From positions 30,994,001-31,058,000 of the forward strand of contig BSBM01000372.1 in assembly GCA_027924585.1 (NCBI GenBank): DNA of 64,000 nt, given 5' to 3'. The notes beneath the pieces are model-generated. The model ran no database searches and had not been told where the DNA came from. It was given only the letters and a program-made list of their open reading frames with translations. Made by a program: the position numbers and the translations under genes. Positions 22,321 to 33,500 of this stretch are shown here, piece after piece. The DNA comes from Larix kaempferi (Eukaryota > Streptophyta > Pinopsida > Pinales > Pinaceae). The stretch's first letter is position 1. Every line of letters starts with the position of its first letter.

Positions 22321-24696
22321 CATGAAGCTGTTGAAAAATTGGATAGGTGAAATGCTTTGACAAAAGGAATGGCAATGGCTTGTCAGATGAAGGACGCTGC
22401 TGCATTACGACTGACTCTAAGCTCACAATCTCATATGACATACAACATGGCTTCCAACCAATACAATGCAGATCCATGGTAGTAATGATCGACTGAACAC
22501 AATCATGGCTACTAGACACAAGCGTAGATCCATGATGAGATGATAACACAGCCACGATCAATACAAATTTGGATCTGTGTGATATGACTCAATACAATCT
22601 CCATCGCAACCTGGGTAAAACATGACTCCCCAAGGTCTTCAAGCTGAACCCGCAATGATACGAATCTATCCATGTGATTACAAATGTCTTGATGTCGAAC
22701 ATGGTAGAAACCACTTGATTACCGGTCATTGATGTATATCGTTAACAAGGGCAAGGGAAATCACCATTGATGTCAATGATTCCCAAGGTATCACAGTACA
22801 TATCATCAAGCGTGAATAAATGAGTTGAAGTTGAACGCGAGATGAAATCTTTCAATCAAGAGTCAATGATGTAAACTCATGTTGAAAGCGAGGTAACCAA
22901 CCATTGAGGCATGCAGGGCCAAGGTACTTGGTTGGTTTCTAGATTCAATCCTCGGATGATGATTTGAAGTCGACAAGGATGAATCTGCTGAAGGAGGGCC
23001 ATGATGAATCCCCCATCATCGACACGAAACATGACAAAGGATGTGTAGAGAAGATCGGATGGTAGAGTAACATACAAGACCGACTCAGAGTAGACCGACA
23101 TGATGGAAGGTGTACTGATTGCAAATAATGAGTAGTGATAATATTCTTGAACATGGGCATGGCATGCCTTGGCAGTATTGACTTGACGAGTTAGGATACC
23201 AACTCCTAATGCAACTGATGATGGAAGCGTTCTTTGAATGACTCAAAGGAGTGACAAGACTCAGGAAGTAGGTGAAACTCGAGGACAAACGGATGATCCA
23301 AGTGCAGTATGCAAATGCAAATGAGTGCCATGTTCAAGAAATGACTAGGTACTGCCACAGATAAAGGGTGTAACATAAAAGCTTTCCTTTTTCCCCATCA
23401 TGAACGATGAGTGCCTCATGTGTTTTTTACGAGCTTGATGAAGGTAACCAGATGCTCGGTATAGCTCATCTAATAGATGAGTCCAATCCCAAATATTTTC
23501 CGAACCTGGAATAGGAGGGGTTCGTCCCATGACGGGCCCTTCGATGTGAAAGTTTAACGAGTCCATAGAAGGTAAAACTCTGTCGTCATTTCATGTTTAG
23601 AGAGTCTGAAAAGAACTAAAGAAGACTCCAACGGTTCTTTTTCGTAAAGTTAGACTCATCGCCCAAAAAAGGGTAAAACAATGCAGGAGAGGACTCTTCT
23701 AGTCATGATTGGATGGAGTATTCCTTTTTCGTAAATAGTGCCCCCTGGTTCGAAAAAGGGGTAAACTATCACCAGGGAGACGACCATTCAAATTCTTTAA
23801 CAAGCACAAATGCGACAAGTTCGCTTGGCAATCTTTTTGTATTTCGAGAGCCTGAAAAGAGCTTAAAGATAGACTCCATGGGGTCCTTTTCCGTAGGAGT
23901 TTAACGAGCCCGGAAAAGTGATAAATCGTAACTCGATAACTTATTCTCATGGTTTTAAGAGCACGAGAAAGAACAAAGAGTAAGCTCGTCATCATAAAAT
24001 AATTACAATCTAACGGATACAAAACAATGACAAAACTTTCAAGGGGTTGTTCATACCTGAAAAGACCGTTACAATGCGAGAATGGTGTGCAAAGAACACT
24101 TAACAACTCCTGCACACTTGAAAACTAGGTCAAAAAGTCAACCAAGTATTCAAATGTCATAAAAATAATCCAAACTATAGCAAATGACCTAAAAAGCATC
24201 AAATATTTGAAAAAGAATATGCCTTTTGTTTGTAAATAGAAACAAAAACCAAATATAGTCGCCATTGTTCATTTGCCAAATTTGGGAGAAGAAGTGCCAT
24301 TTGGAGCCAAAACTTCACTTGTCGATTCCGGGAGCTGCGAGCAACCATTTCACCAGCCATTTGGAGCAGGTAACTCTAAACTTCATCCAGCACATTTCCA
24401 GTGGTTTACATTTTTTATTTTAGTTCATTTTTTTGGGTTTTGAGTTGGTTTGTGGAGGGCTATTGCGTCCTCGGGTCGTCGCAAGTCTCCCTTTCGGGAC
24501 CTGCGACGAACCCGAGTCATCGCAAATCCCACAAAGTCAGGTTGTGACGATGTCGCACTGTCCATATTGACGGGGTACGACGGCGGAAACGTCCAACCCC
24601 AAACACAAACCCTGCCCAAAAGGTGAACTTTCAGTGGTTGAAGTGAGTCCTAATGGTGTTAAAATGCTCCTTTTGGTAGGTTAATGGCAGCCAATC
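22321..24696 (-). other. 3' non-coding region of the Tat element with a partial tandem repeat
   Basis: No coding frame is supported. At 23596-23672 and 23843-23918 the same ~75-base phrase occurs: GAGAG(T/C)CTGAAAAGA, then AGACTCCA, (C/G)GTTCTTTTTCGTA or TCCTTTTCCGTA, then an AGTTTAACGAGCCCGG-like end, about 247 bases apart. Tandem repeats in this position are frequent in Tat/Ogre elements. The part 24250-24690 leads into the antisense PMD gene and would contain its promoter and 5' UTR, but no clear TATA box is seen. Confidence 0.5.
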
Positions 24697-25950
24697 ATGG
24701 TCTTAGAGTGGCGTGAGCGAGAACACAAGGTAGATGACGTGCAAGCTGCAAGTGACCCATTATGTGTAGAAGCACCGAGGAACTGTGGTCTCCTAAAGTT
24801 CTTCCAGATTCAGGGCATGAGGGCCCAAATCCCATTGCTGACACATATGCTTCGATGTTGGGATGCGGCTCAGCAATATTTTGTGATCGGTGAGCATATA
24901 TTTATTATGGATGTCGAGGACATCTACTTTTTGACTGGATTGTCCCGGAGGGGGGACAATGTAGCTCTTACCGGATCACGGGGAAGTGATCGGACCGTGG
25001 ATGACACGATCCTACAGCATTGTACTCCTCATACCCGTGCTTCTAGTGGGAAGATTCTCATCAAAGAAGTACAGGAACATCTGCTGCATACCATACTTTT
25101 TACCATCACGAGGATATAAGGGAGCCAAGCTCCTCACTTAGCTACCAGGTCTCAGATGCTATATGTGGAGGACTGAATGTCATCGAAGATCTTCAACTAG
25201 TGCGAGGGACTCCTCGCAAACATTTGAGCTCAGCTGACCAAGTGTCGGCGGGGAGAGCTCAAGCAGTTCGGGTACGGGTCGATAGTGATATCGTTTCTAT
25301 TGGAGTGGGTTCCCCTCTTGCGCCCGTAGGTACCGTTGGATGACAGGGATCCTAAGGATCCTCACATGGCTAGATGGACAGAGGTGATGGCCCGCCATGG
25401 TGGGGGCCCCATCATCGAATATGGTCCTAAGTTCTTCACCTAGCTAGAGGGCTAGTTGCTCATGGTGGAGGACTACTCGTACAGTGGTACGGATTACAGA
25501 GATGACCCAGACTTGGCACTGACCGAGGGAGAAATATGGGGAGATATATGTAAGAACAAAAACCCTTGTACTTTTTAGTTTTGTATATTTATGATTTTTG
25601 TGTTATAGTGCTGACAAGTTAATAACATGTGTGTGCAGATGTGGTCCCCGTATGACTTGTAGGACTCTCTCTTCTTGCGAGGAGAGATAGAGGAGAGGGA
25701 GCAGTCATGGCTCCAGCCATACATGCTGCCATCGTGGAGATGGAGGACGTCTACGTGAACCTAAGTGGGTTGAATTTAGATGTTCCAGAGCTGATAGTGG
25801 ATGAGTTACCGCGGCCTATGTAGGGGTATACGGTGGGAGCGTCTGCGCGCTTCAACGCACTGCTTCGCAGGGTTGCGAGAGCAGTTGACTGCTTCCATAC
25901 TCAAGAGGATAAAGCTGTTAGACCTAGGGGTGTATGAGCTAGGAATTGGG
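24697..25950 (+). pseudogene. Plant mobile domain (PMD) gene, antisense inside the Tat element, with intron
   Basis: ATG at 24697 starts a 140-residue open stretch with the PMD pattern: GLLKFFQIQGMRAQIPLL, then LTHMLRCWDA, FVIGEHIFIMDVEDIYFL and TGLSRRG. The same frame continues past a TAA (25117-25119) and six further stops with PMD-like text (QLTKCRRGELKQFGYGS, SFLLEWVPLLRP, MARWTEVMARHGGGPIIEYG). At 25550-25638 a GTAAGA...GTGTGCAG segment reads as an 89-base intron; the frame resumes after it (MAPAIHAAIVEMEDVYV) to about 25930. PMD proteins of the MAIN/MAIL type act in plant nuclei in gene and transposon silencing, and the domain is also carried by several transposons. The function of this copy is unknown, and it is now dead. 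Confidence 0.75.
25550..25638 (+). other. Intron of the antisense PMD gene
   Basis: Donor GTAAGAAC, acceptor TGTGTGCAG, AT-rich between, length 89. Reading across it keeps one codon phase (T + AT makes Tyr) and restores PMD-like text, which supports real splicing of the ancestral antisense transcript. Confidence 0.6.
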
Positions 25951-25984
25951 CCTTTTGTTGTTATTATGTATGTACTAAGAGCTT

Positions 25985-26100
25985 AGAGACCTTAGATTTT
26001 GTACTACTGAAAGCTACGAGGCTTCAGATCTTGTATAGTCTCACTGAAAGCCGTTGTGCTTCAGATTTTGTACCAACACTATTTTTTATGATGATATATA
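25985..26100 (+). repeat. Short repeats in the 3' region of the antisense gene
   Basis: The phrase TGAAAGC...GCTTCAGAT(C/T)TTGTA occurs twice (about 26008-26034 and 26046-26072), and a third TTAGATTTTGTA precedes them. The phrase may be part of a polyadenylation region, but no function is known. Confidence 0.45.
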
Positions 26101-26231
26101 TATACAGACATTCTAGCGGTTTTATACATTATGTGTTTTAAATGGATGAATGATGTGGTCTTGTTTATGTGTTTGCTTATAAAATGAGTTATTTACATGT
26201 TATGTCTACTTTTAACAATTCATGAATATGC

Positions 26232-26645
26232 TTATGTGTGTGCAATGTACCAATCTAAGATGAAGTTGGCCATGGAGTCGGCAACTGTGTTCACGTATCG
26301 TGGTATGTGTAGGTACTGAATGGATTCGAAGGACCTTTCCAGAAAACAGACTCGTCTATAGAGATAAAGTAAGGTAGGATCGCGGATGGCGTAGATTCGG
26401 TTAAGATGAGAGACCACTAGTTGAGAATCCAAGTGGATGACAACGTGGTCCATACCCAAAGAAATAGCATCAGTTAGGGTTCCAATGACTGCTTGATATT
26501 TTGTAGCATTGTTGGTCATGAAACCTAGACACATTCCCCCTTAGTTGATGAGCTCGCCAGTAGGTGAATAGAGTACCCAGGCTGCCGAAGCAAGGTTGTG
26601 GGTATGCTTGTTGGCGCCGTCCACGAATCCGTAGCAAGTTGCCAT
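26232..26645 (-). pseudogene. Archaeal-type RNase H (aRNH) located downstream of integrase
   Basis: ATG at 26645 opens a frame with the aRNH pattern: GFVDGANKHTHNLASAAW (first Asp), then GELIN followed by an in-frame TAA (about 26541-26543). It continues as GGMCLGFMTNNATKYQAVIG, HLDSQLVVSHLN (third Asp), and a C-terminal IPRYVNTVADSMANF (last Asp). The helix that usually reads NNxAEYxA has Lys at the glutamate position. The domain is normal in the Tat lineage as a second RNase H, but there it is usually reported between RNase H and integrase. Here it follows integrase with a gap of about 126 bases. Confidence 0.82.
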
Positions 26646-26771
26646 CTACACACGCAGACAGAACATGGTATAAGAAATGAAACAAGACCTAAGCACGCAA
26701 AAAATCAAAGCGTCACACCGCACAAAAAACACACACACGCCATGTACAGTATATACAAAAGTACTTAGTAC

Positions 26772-27660
26772 TTATGCATGAAAGACTGAGGCATAGTACG
26801 TCTTCAGGTAAAGCCCATTGCGAGGCTCACCTAAAGATATCCTGTCGTAGTCTTCAAGATCATAGGCTCCCTTCTCTAAGACGCGTTTCACTATGTAAGG
26901 TCCATGCCACATGGACTCAAACTTTCCTGCCCCCAACTTATCATGTATTTGGTCGTATGTGAGGACCAAATCTCCTTCGCTATAAGCGCAAGGTTCTACT
27001 GACTTGTTGTACTGCGCTTTGATGCGTCTTTTATGAGCCTCGTTGGCAAGAGCGACATCTTGGCAAGTCTCGTCGAGCTTAGCTAGGTGGAGGAAGCATT
27101 CTTCCTCAGCAGTAGTGTTGGGGAGAAGTTTGATGGCAAGCTTGAGGGACGGAATCTCACACTCAATAGGGAGGACCGCCTCCAATCCATACACTAGTTG
27201 GAAGGGAGTAAATCCAGTGGCAGTTTTAACGGAAGTTCGATAAGCCCATAGTGCGGAGAAGAGCATGTTATGCCAATTGGACTTGTGCGTACCCACCATG
27301 CGTTGGACCATGGTTTTCAAGACCTTGTTGATGGTCTCTACTTGTCCGTTTGACTGTGGGTAGTATGGTGTTGAGTTTTCATAGCGAAAACCCAATCTAT
27401 CGCTCAACTCGTTGACCATGTGGTTCATAAAGTGAGAACCATGGTTAGTAACTATCGCTTGAGGAACTCCGAACCATGCTATTACATGATTAAACATGAA
27501 GAGTGTGGCGGTCTTGCCGTCGTTCATGTATGTAGGCATTGCCTCGACCCACTTTGTAAAGTAGTCCACAGCTACAGTGACGTAACTATGCCCCCCGGCC
27601 GAGGTAGGCTTACAATGCATGAAGTCAATGCCCCATTTAGCGAAGGGGCCAATGGCAATA
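26772..27660 (-). pseudogene. Tat integrase core and C-terminal domain
   Basis: The core starts GPFAKWGIDFMH in a frame shifted from the upstream pol. The first catalytic aspartate is in GIDF or VAVDYFTKW. The second, normally in VTDNG, reads VTNHGSHF, so Asp is replaced by Asn. The third catalytic residue, Glu, is present in SNGQVETINKVL. The GPYIVKRVLEKGAYDL segment near the end is the typical C-terminal fold of gypsy integrases. With the middle aspartate lost and a frameshift upstream, it cannot be functional. Confidence 0.88.
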
Positions 27661-29895
27661 ACCGGGTGTAACAGGGCAGGATGGGTGCTTTTTCGTATGA
27701 AAATGTTGACATGGAGGACATTTTTTTATGGCCTCGATACAATCTTTGAAGATAGACAACCAATAATATCCCGCACAAAGAATCTTCTGGGCTATAGCCA
27801 TCCCAGAGAGATGACTGCCACAAGCCACAACGTGACAGTCATTTAGGACGTGTTCATCCTCGTCATGAGTTAGACAACGTCGAAGAATGGAATCGATGCC
27901 ACAACGGTACAAAGTATCACTGATAATCAGGTAATACTTCGCATGGTGGCGTATTCGACGACGATCGTCGCGAGACAATTGAGGGCTGAAACGTTGGGTT
28001 TGAAGATACAATGTGATATCTCCATACCATGGATCAAACGTACTCATAAGAAACAACGACTCATCTGGAAAAGAGTCATTGGGCTCAGATTCTACATTAG
28101 CACGAGGAAGGTCGCAGATGAGCTCAGCAAAAACCAAAGACTTTTTAGACTTAACCTTTTTGAAAAGAAGATCAAATTCTTGCAGTATCACGATCCAGTG
28201 TGAATACTTGCCCCCAAGCACCTGACGTGTAAGAACGTGGTACATGGGGTTCGAATCGGCGATGATGGTGGTGGTGTGAAGCAAAATGTAATGTCGAAAC
28301 TTCTGCACAGCGATGACCGTCGCGAGAGCGAGCTTTTCAACATGTGAATATTGAGTTTCAACGTCAATGAGACCTTTACTGGCATAATATATCACATGTT
28401 CTTGGGCGTTATGGTCTTCCTGCACCAAAACCATGGCGATAGTGGTGTCGGAAGCAACGAGGTATAGAATGTAATCTCGATAGTAATTCGACGGTTGGAG
28501 CACAGGGGCATGCGTGATGGCATGTTTCAAACTATCAAAAGATTGTTGAGCTTGGTCATCCCAAATGAACGGGACGTCTTTTTTCATCAATCTCATGTAA
28601 CCTTGAGTCTTTTGTGCGAAATTACAAACAAAACGCCTTAAATAAGTCGCTCTTCCTTGTAGACTCTGAAGTTCCGTAATATTGGTTGGAGGTGGAAGAG
28701 TGACAATGGCTTCCACCTTCAAGGGATCAATTCGGATCCCATCTTTCGAGACGATAAACCCTAAGAGGCGTCCAGACTCGACACAAAAAATACACTTATG
28801 AGGATTCAGATGGATATTGTACCATCTGCATCTGAGGAAAACAACCGTTAGATGGTCTATGTGGAACTCGCGCTGCTTTGAGTGGGCAGGGAGGTCATCC
28901 AAATAGGGTTCCACAAAGTCCTTCAGATCATGGAAGTTGTACAACATGGCCCGCTGGAATGTGGCACCAGCGTTTTTAAGACCAAACGAAATTTTATGAT
29001 ACGCAAACGTTCCCCAAGGGCAGATGAATGCAGTCTTGTGTTGGTCGACGGGGTGGATCTCAATCTGGTTGTATCTGGAAAAGCCATCCATGAATGAAAA
29101 AATGACACTTTCGGCACAATTGTCGATAATCTGGTCAATAAAGGGAGTCATGTAGTTGTCCTTAGGACAAGCCTCGTTGAGATCTTGATAATCGACGCAG
29201 ACGCAGATGGTACCTTGTTTTTTAGTAACAGGGACGACGTTTGAGACCCATTCTGTCAATGGGACAGGGTAGATGAAGCCGACCTTCAAGAGTTTTTCAA
29301 TCTCAGCCTTGATTGCCGCAGTCTTCCGAGGGTGTACCAGTCGCAACTTTTGGCGGACAGGTTTGACGTCGGGATAGGTTTTAATCTCGTGTAAAACAAT
29401 GGTGGGGTCTATCCCAGGCATCTCCTCATAGGTCCAAGCGAACACGTCTCGGAATAGCTTGAATAAGTTTATGTAAGCAATGACTTCTTCAAGGGAACAT
29501 TTATGGCCTAAATGAATGTGTTCCACGGCACCAGGAGTAACCGAAATGTCTATCGAAGTGGTGGGTTCAATGTTGGCTAAGTTGCCTTCGGAGTCCGTTT
29601 GACACGTAAGTTTCGAGGATTGATACCCAGAGTAGACATCCTGTGTAAAGATGGTGCTAATGCTATTCTCCACAATATCCAAAATGGGAAGGAAAGATGA
29701 ATGATGATGGAGGTCTTCCCACGGAGGATCATCTGCACTCATGATTTCCATGATGGACTCGTCAGAATGAAAAGTCCGTAGCAGGGGATCGAGTGATGTC
29801 TGTTGTGGAGAACAGGAGGTGGAGGCCATAGCTAAGTGGTCCTTCGGTGCAGATTGGATAGCCTTATATGTGAGTTCGGCGGGTGACAGAGGCAT
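27637..29895 (-). CDS. Tat pol: reverse transcriptase, RNase H and integrase zinc finger (752 residues open)
   Basis: The longest open frame on this strand, starting at an ATG. RT occupies about residues 195-380: KVGFIYPVPLTEWVSNVVPV, then CVDYQDLNEACPKD, FGLKNAGATFQRAM, and the catalytic box PYLDDL at about residue 331. Gypsy-type RNase H is at about 470-600 (YILYLVASDTTIAMVL, SHVEKLALATV). The last 90 residues are the HHCC finger of integrase ending CPPCQ near residue 730. It stops with CHWPLR because of a one-base frameshift near 27660. Homology continues in the next frame as PFAKWGIDF and joins the integrase core. No archaeal-type RNase H lies between RNase H and integrase, where Tat elements usually have it. 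Confidence 0.9.
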   Translation of the reverse strand: MPLSPAELTYKAIQSAPKDHLAMASTSCSPQQTSLDPLLRTFHSDESIMEIMSADDPPWEDLHHHSSFLPILDIVENSISTIFTQDVYSGYQSSKLTCQTDSEGNLANIEPTTSIDISVTPGAVEHIHLGHKCSLEEVIAYINLFKLFRDVFAWTYEEMPGIDPTIVLHEIKTYPDVKPVRQKLRLVHPRKTAAIKAEIEKLLKVGFIYPVPLTEWVSNVVPVTKKQGTICVCVDYQDLNEACPKDNYMTPFIDQIIDNCAESVIFSFMDGFSRYNQIEIHPVDQHKTAFICPWGTFAYHKISFGLKNAGATFQRAMLYNFHDLKDFVEPYLDDLPAHSKQREFHIDHLTVVFLRCRWYNIHLNPHKCIFCVESGRLLGFIVSKDGIRIDPLKVEAIVTLPPPTNITELQSLQGRATYLRRFVCNFAQKTQGYMRLMKKDVPFIWDDQAQQSFDSLKHAITHAPVLQPSNYYRDYILYLVASDTTIAMVLVQEDHNAQEHVIYYASKGLIDVETQYSHVEKLALATVIAVQKFRHYILLHTTTIIADSNPMYHVLTRQVLGGKYSHWIVILQEFDLLFKKVKSKKSLVFAELICDLPRANVESEPNDSFPDESLFLMSTFDPWYGDITLYLQTQRFSPQLSRDDRRRIRHHAKYYLIISDTLYRCGIDSILRRCLTHDEDEHVLNDCHVVACGSHLSGMAIAQKILCAGYYWLSIFKDCIEAIKKCPPCQHFHTKKHPSCPVTPGYCHWPLR

Positions 29896-29951
29896 AGTGA
29901 CAGAGGCATAGTGTTTCCAATCAGGTTAGTGGTGGCTTCGTCAGGTACAAG

Positions 29952-30536
29952 TCATGAATCAGTGGAGTTGGGGATAAATGAAATCTGTGAGGATATCATG
30001 TTCACCATGGCAACATCATTTGGGGGATCTGAAGTAGGAAAGACGCCCATAAGGGATGAGTCCTTAAGGAGGCCGACCCCCACGCTCTCATACTGATGCG
30101 AAGATTGTCCAATCGAAGGAACGTTATCGCCCGGGTGAGTAGCGGTGTCAGGTGTGCAGAAATCCAGTTGGTCGACAGTAACAATTCGGCCTTGATGAGG
30201 GAATTGTATTATGCGGAAGACAGATGATGCGACCGCAGTCATGGCATAAAACCAATTTCGACCAAGCAGAATGTTATAATCTAACGGCGCAATGACCACT
30301 TCTATGTTAATGGTTGCGGTCTTGCCCCCCTACTCGAATGCTAAAGCTTGTAACAACCCATGAGGTTGAAAGCCACGTTCATCGAAGGCTCTCAAAGTGG
30401 TAGGAGAATGGTTCAACTCGGGAGAGCCAATGGCTCTCCAGCATGAGATCGACATGACCGAAGTAGAGGCACCTTCGTCCAAAACGTTACAATGGATTGT
30501 CTTCCTAGCAATGTTTGTGGCAACTTGAAATGCCAA
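29952..30536 (-). pseudogene. Tat protease
   Basis: In the same frame as gag, past one TAG. The active-site region reads CNVLDEGASTSVMSISCW, the form (D-E-G-A-S) seen in many Tat/Ogre-type elements. The flap and C-terminal part follow after a stop at 30330: VIAPLDYNILLGRNWFY, where LLGRNW corresponds to the conserved ILGRDW. It would cleave the polyprotein during particle maturation. Confidence 0.8.
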
Positions 30537-30560
30537 CTGATGGGAGAGCCTCGGTTTGAA

Positions 30561-33500
30561 CTACTCTAGCCGGAACATGATGGTATTCGATGAATCCGAG
30601 TCAACTGCACCGATGGCAGCGAGGAGAGTCTTGCGCTGATTAGGACAGTTTTGCAAGACTTCGAGCGTCGACATAGTACAAGGAGCTTGTGCTAGGTCCT
30701 CTACAATGTTGTGGTTTTGACCAGCCCGATCATTAGGGTTGAAAACCGATTTTCTAATCGTGCTCTTGGGTGGATGCAAAACTGACTCGAAAGAGGGATT
30801 CTCAATGGTGAGAGGAGCAACCGGTACGGTGACGTCAGGCATCGAAGTGGAAGCTCTTTCAGTATTACTTCCAATAGGTTCATTTGCTGGAACAAAGTCA
30901 TACAAACGAGAACAGGTGTTCAAGTTGATGGTCTCGCTACGCATCATGAGAACATGTGCGGTGGTGGATGCTTCTCCTTGGGAAGGAGAAGTGTGAGCGA
31001 TCAACTGCTGATTTTGAGCAGGGAAGGCATCGTTGAGAACTGCGGGTGTGGGTTTTCCCTTAAGAGAATTTTGAAGTTCATCTCTATGGGGACACTCTTT
31101 AGAAAAGTGGTCATCACCACACAATAGACAAGGATACTTCAACTTCCTTTTCTGTTTGGAGTCATCAAGGGTGCTCTTATGTTCCTGCTGGGTGGAAGAT
31201 TTCTTAGGTTTCCCTTTGTTCTTTTTCTTACCACCAGACTTTTGAGGTGAAGCTGATGAAACAGAATTCACTTCTTTGGTGTCAGCAGGAGTGGATGATT
31301 TGGTGGTGCCGTGACCAGCCTGTGTTGGTGATTGGGAAAAACCCTGGGGGTTCGATGATCCGACAGTTTGAGAGGAAGGTTGGGTGGTAAGGGATCCAAT
31401 AATGCCATCGGCTTGGGGTCCCTTGGGTGGTTTCGCGGGGTTGTAAGTGTTGCGGGGCGCGTCGGGAAGAATATCAAACAACGTGCTAGACTGATCATAG
31501 ACTAATTCTAGTAAGTGGGCACGAGCGATGGCTTGTTCCTCAGTGACAACGCCTCCCATGGAAACATCTCGTGCTATGGTAGGTATGAGAGACTTTGTAA
31601 GCCAGTCTGCTAGGAGTTGGTTTGGAATAGGGGCCTTAATGAGACGTCGTCTCCTCCGCCACTCATGTATATGATCTGAGATGTGAGTAGCGGTATTTTG
31701 ACGGAGCGAGGTTAAAAGCTATGTACCAGTTTCATATCGTATAGGCAGTTGGAAATGAGTCAAAAAATTCATAGCAAGAGAACCAAAATTAGGAAAAGAA
31801 TGGGGTGGTAGTTCAATATACCACTTGGCAACCGAACCAGTGAGAGTCCTTTGAAATAATCTAAGACGGATTGAGTCGTCCATCAGGGAGTTGGATGACT
31901 ACCACAAGTCGTATGTCATCACATGATTTTTAGGATCCTCACCCGGCTTACCATTGAATTTCGGGATATCTGACGGAAGTTTCACCGGAATGGGTGGCCA
32001 ATTAGTTATGTGGTAGATGGGGTCGTTAGTCAGGCGAGACAGATCGAGTAGGTCCAAAGTAGCCAAAAAGGGTAGTTGTGGATTAGGCTGCGGGTACTGA
32101 TAAGGCGCGTAAGGACCAACAGGGCCTTGTGTCGACTAACCATAGGGTGTTCCAGGAGGAAACTGGCCATAGGGGTACAAGCCGCCCGGACCAAACGTAG
32201 GTCCGCCGCCATAGTAAGGTGGTCCATTACCATAATACGGTGGCCCATTGCCATAAGGTGGGGGCCCACCTCCACCATCGGGAGGGGGTGGGCCGTGTCC
32301 AAAAGATGGGGGTCCGCTACCACCGCCAGGGTAGGATGGGCCGCTACCACCTCCGCCACGAGGAGGTGGTGGGCCGCTACGATCGCCGGAATAGGGTGGG
32401 CCTCCACCACCTCCACCGGGAGGGGGTGGTGGTCCACCGCCACCACCAAAAGCGTAAGAGCCTCCTCCGTCGCCTCCACCATAGTAGGGTCGTGGTCCAC
32501 CACCACCGCCACCAGGATGAGAAGGTCCTCCACCACCACCACTAGGATGGGATGGTCCTCCACCACCACCATCAGGATTGGATGGTCCTCCACTACCACC
32601 ACCACCAGGAGGGGGTGGTCCTCCACTACCACCACCAGGGGGGGTGGACCATGATGACCGAAATGAGGTGGTCCTCCACCAGAAGGTAGAGGTCTGCCTC
32701 CTCCATAATTATGTGGGGGCCCGCCGCCTCCAATGGGAGGTGGGGGTGGACCAAACGGGGGTGGAGGGACTTAAGGGACTGTAAGTGGGGGTCCATGTTG
32801 TAAAAAAATTTGCTATCCCCATAGAGTGTAAGGATTTCTGGGGTAGGGTACCCCGTAGAGTGCGTTTCCGTGATTAAGTTGACCCGGCACAGGGTTAAGA
32901 TGACCTAGATACGCTTGACTCGATGGTGGCTGAATTACGTTGGACGGTCCCCCAACATGGGATAGTCCCATAGTGGAAGGTCCAGGAGGTAAGGAATTTC
33001 CAACAGAAGGACTGATGGGAACTCCTGCCGCAGTATTACGGTTAAGAGACGGGGGTTGCCCCCCAGCAACAACTTGCTGACCATTAAGTAAAGGTTGACC
33101 CAACACTGGTTGTTGATTATTCACCGTATGATTACCATTACCTGTAAAGAAGTTAGGGGGTAAAGAGTATCCTCCCCTCGAATTTTGGGGTGGGGGAGGC
33201 GTAGGTGACGTAACCGTGGTGGTTACAGGTGTGTTGGACTATTGTCCTTCAACAGGTTGGGTTGTTGGAGGTACTGAACTGGTCTCTTGTCTAGGGGACG
33301 TATGTGCAGGAATGGATGGTTGACCAGTTTTAGAAGTGGTCACATGTTGCGTGGATGATTCCGGTGACTCAAAAGATAAAGAACGACCTGGGATTGGTCG
33401 GTAAGGGGGTAACGTCGGGTCTTCAACCCTTCGTTGGAGACTTGATCTCCGAAGCTCCTCGGCCATAGAACGAAAATGAGCCAATTGGCCACAATAGTAA

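Noticed and set aside
26774-27243. Plus-strand frames opposite the Tat integrase
   Set aside because: Shadows of the integrase coding strand, with no PMD or other family pattern, unlike 24697-25950.
32030-32635. 201-codon minus-strand frame of Val/Glu/Asp/His repeats
   Set aside because: A shifted frame over the same repeat. The frame giving Gly/Pro units is the one that continues into the capsid domain.
32076-32654. 192-codon plus-strand frame rich in Arg, Ser, Thr and Trp
   Set aside because: It is the complement of the repetitive Gly/Pro part of Tat gag. Several frames on both strands stay open here because of the triplet-like GGT/CCA repeat.
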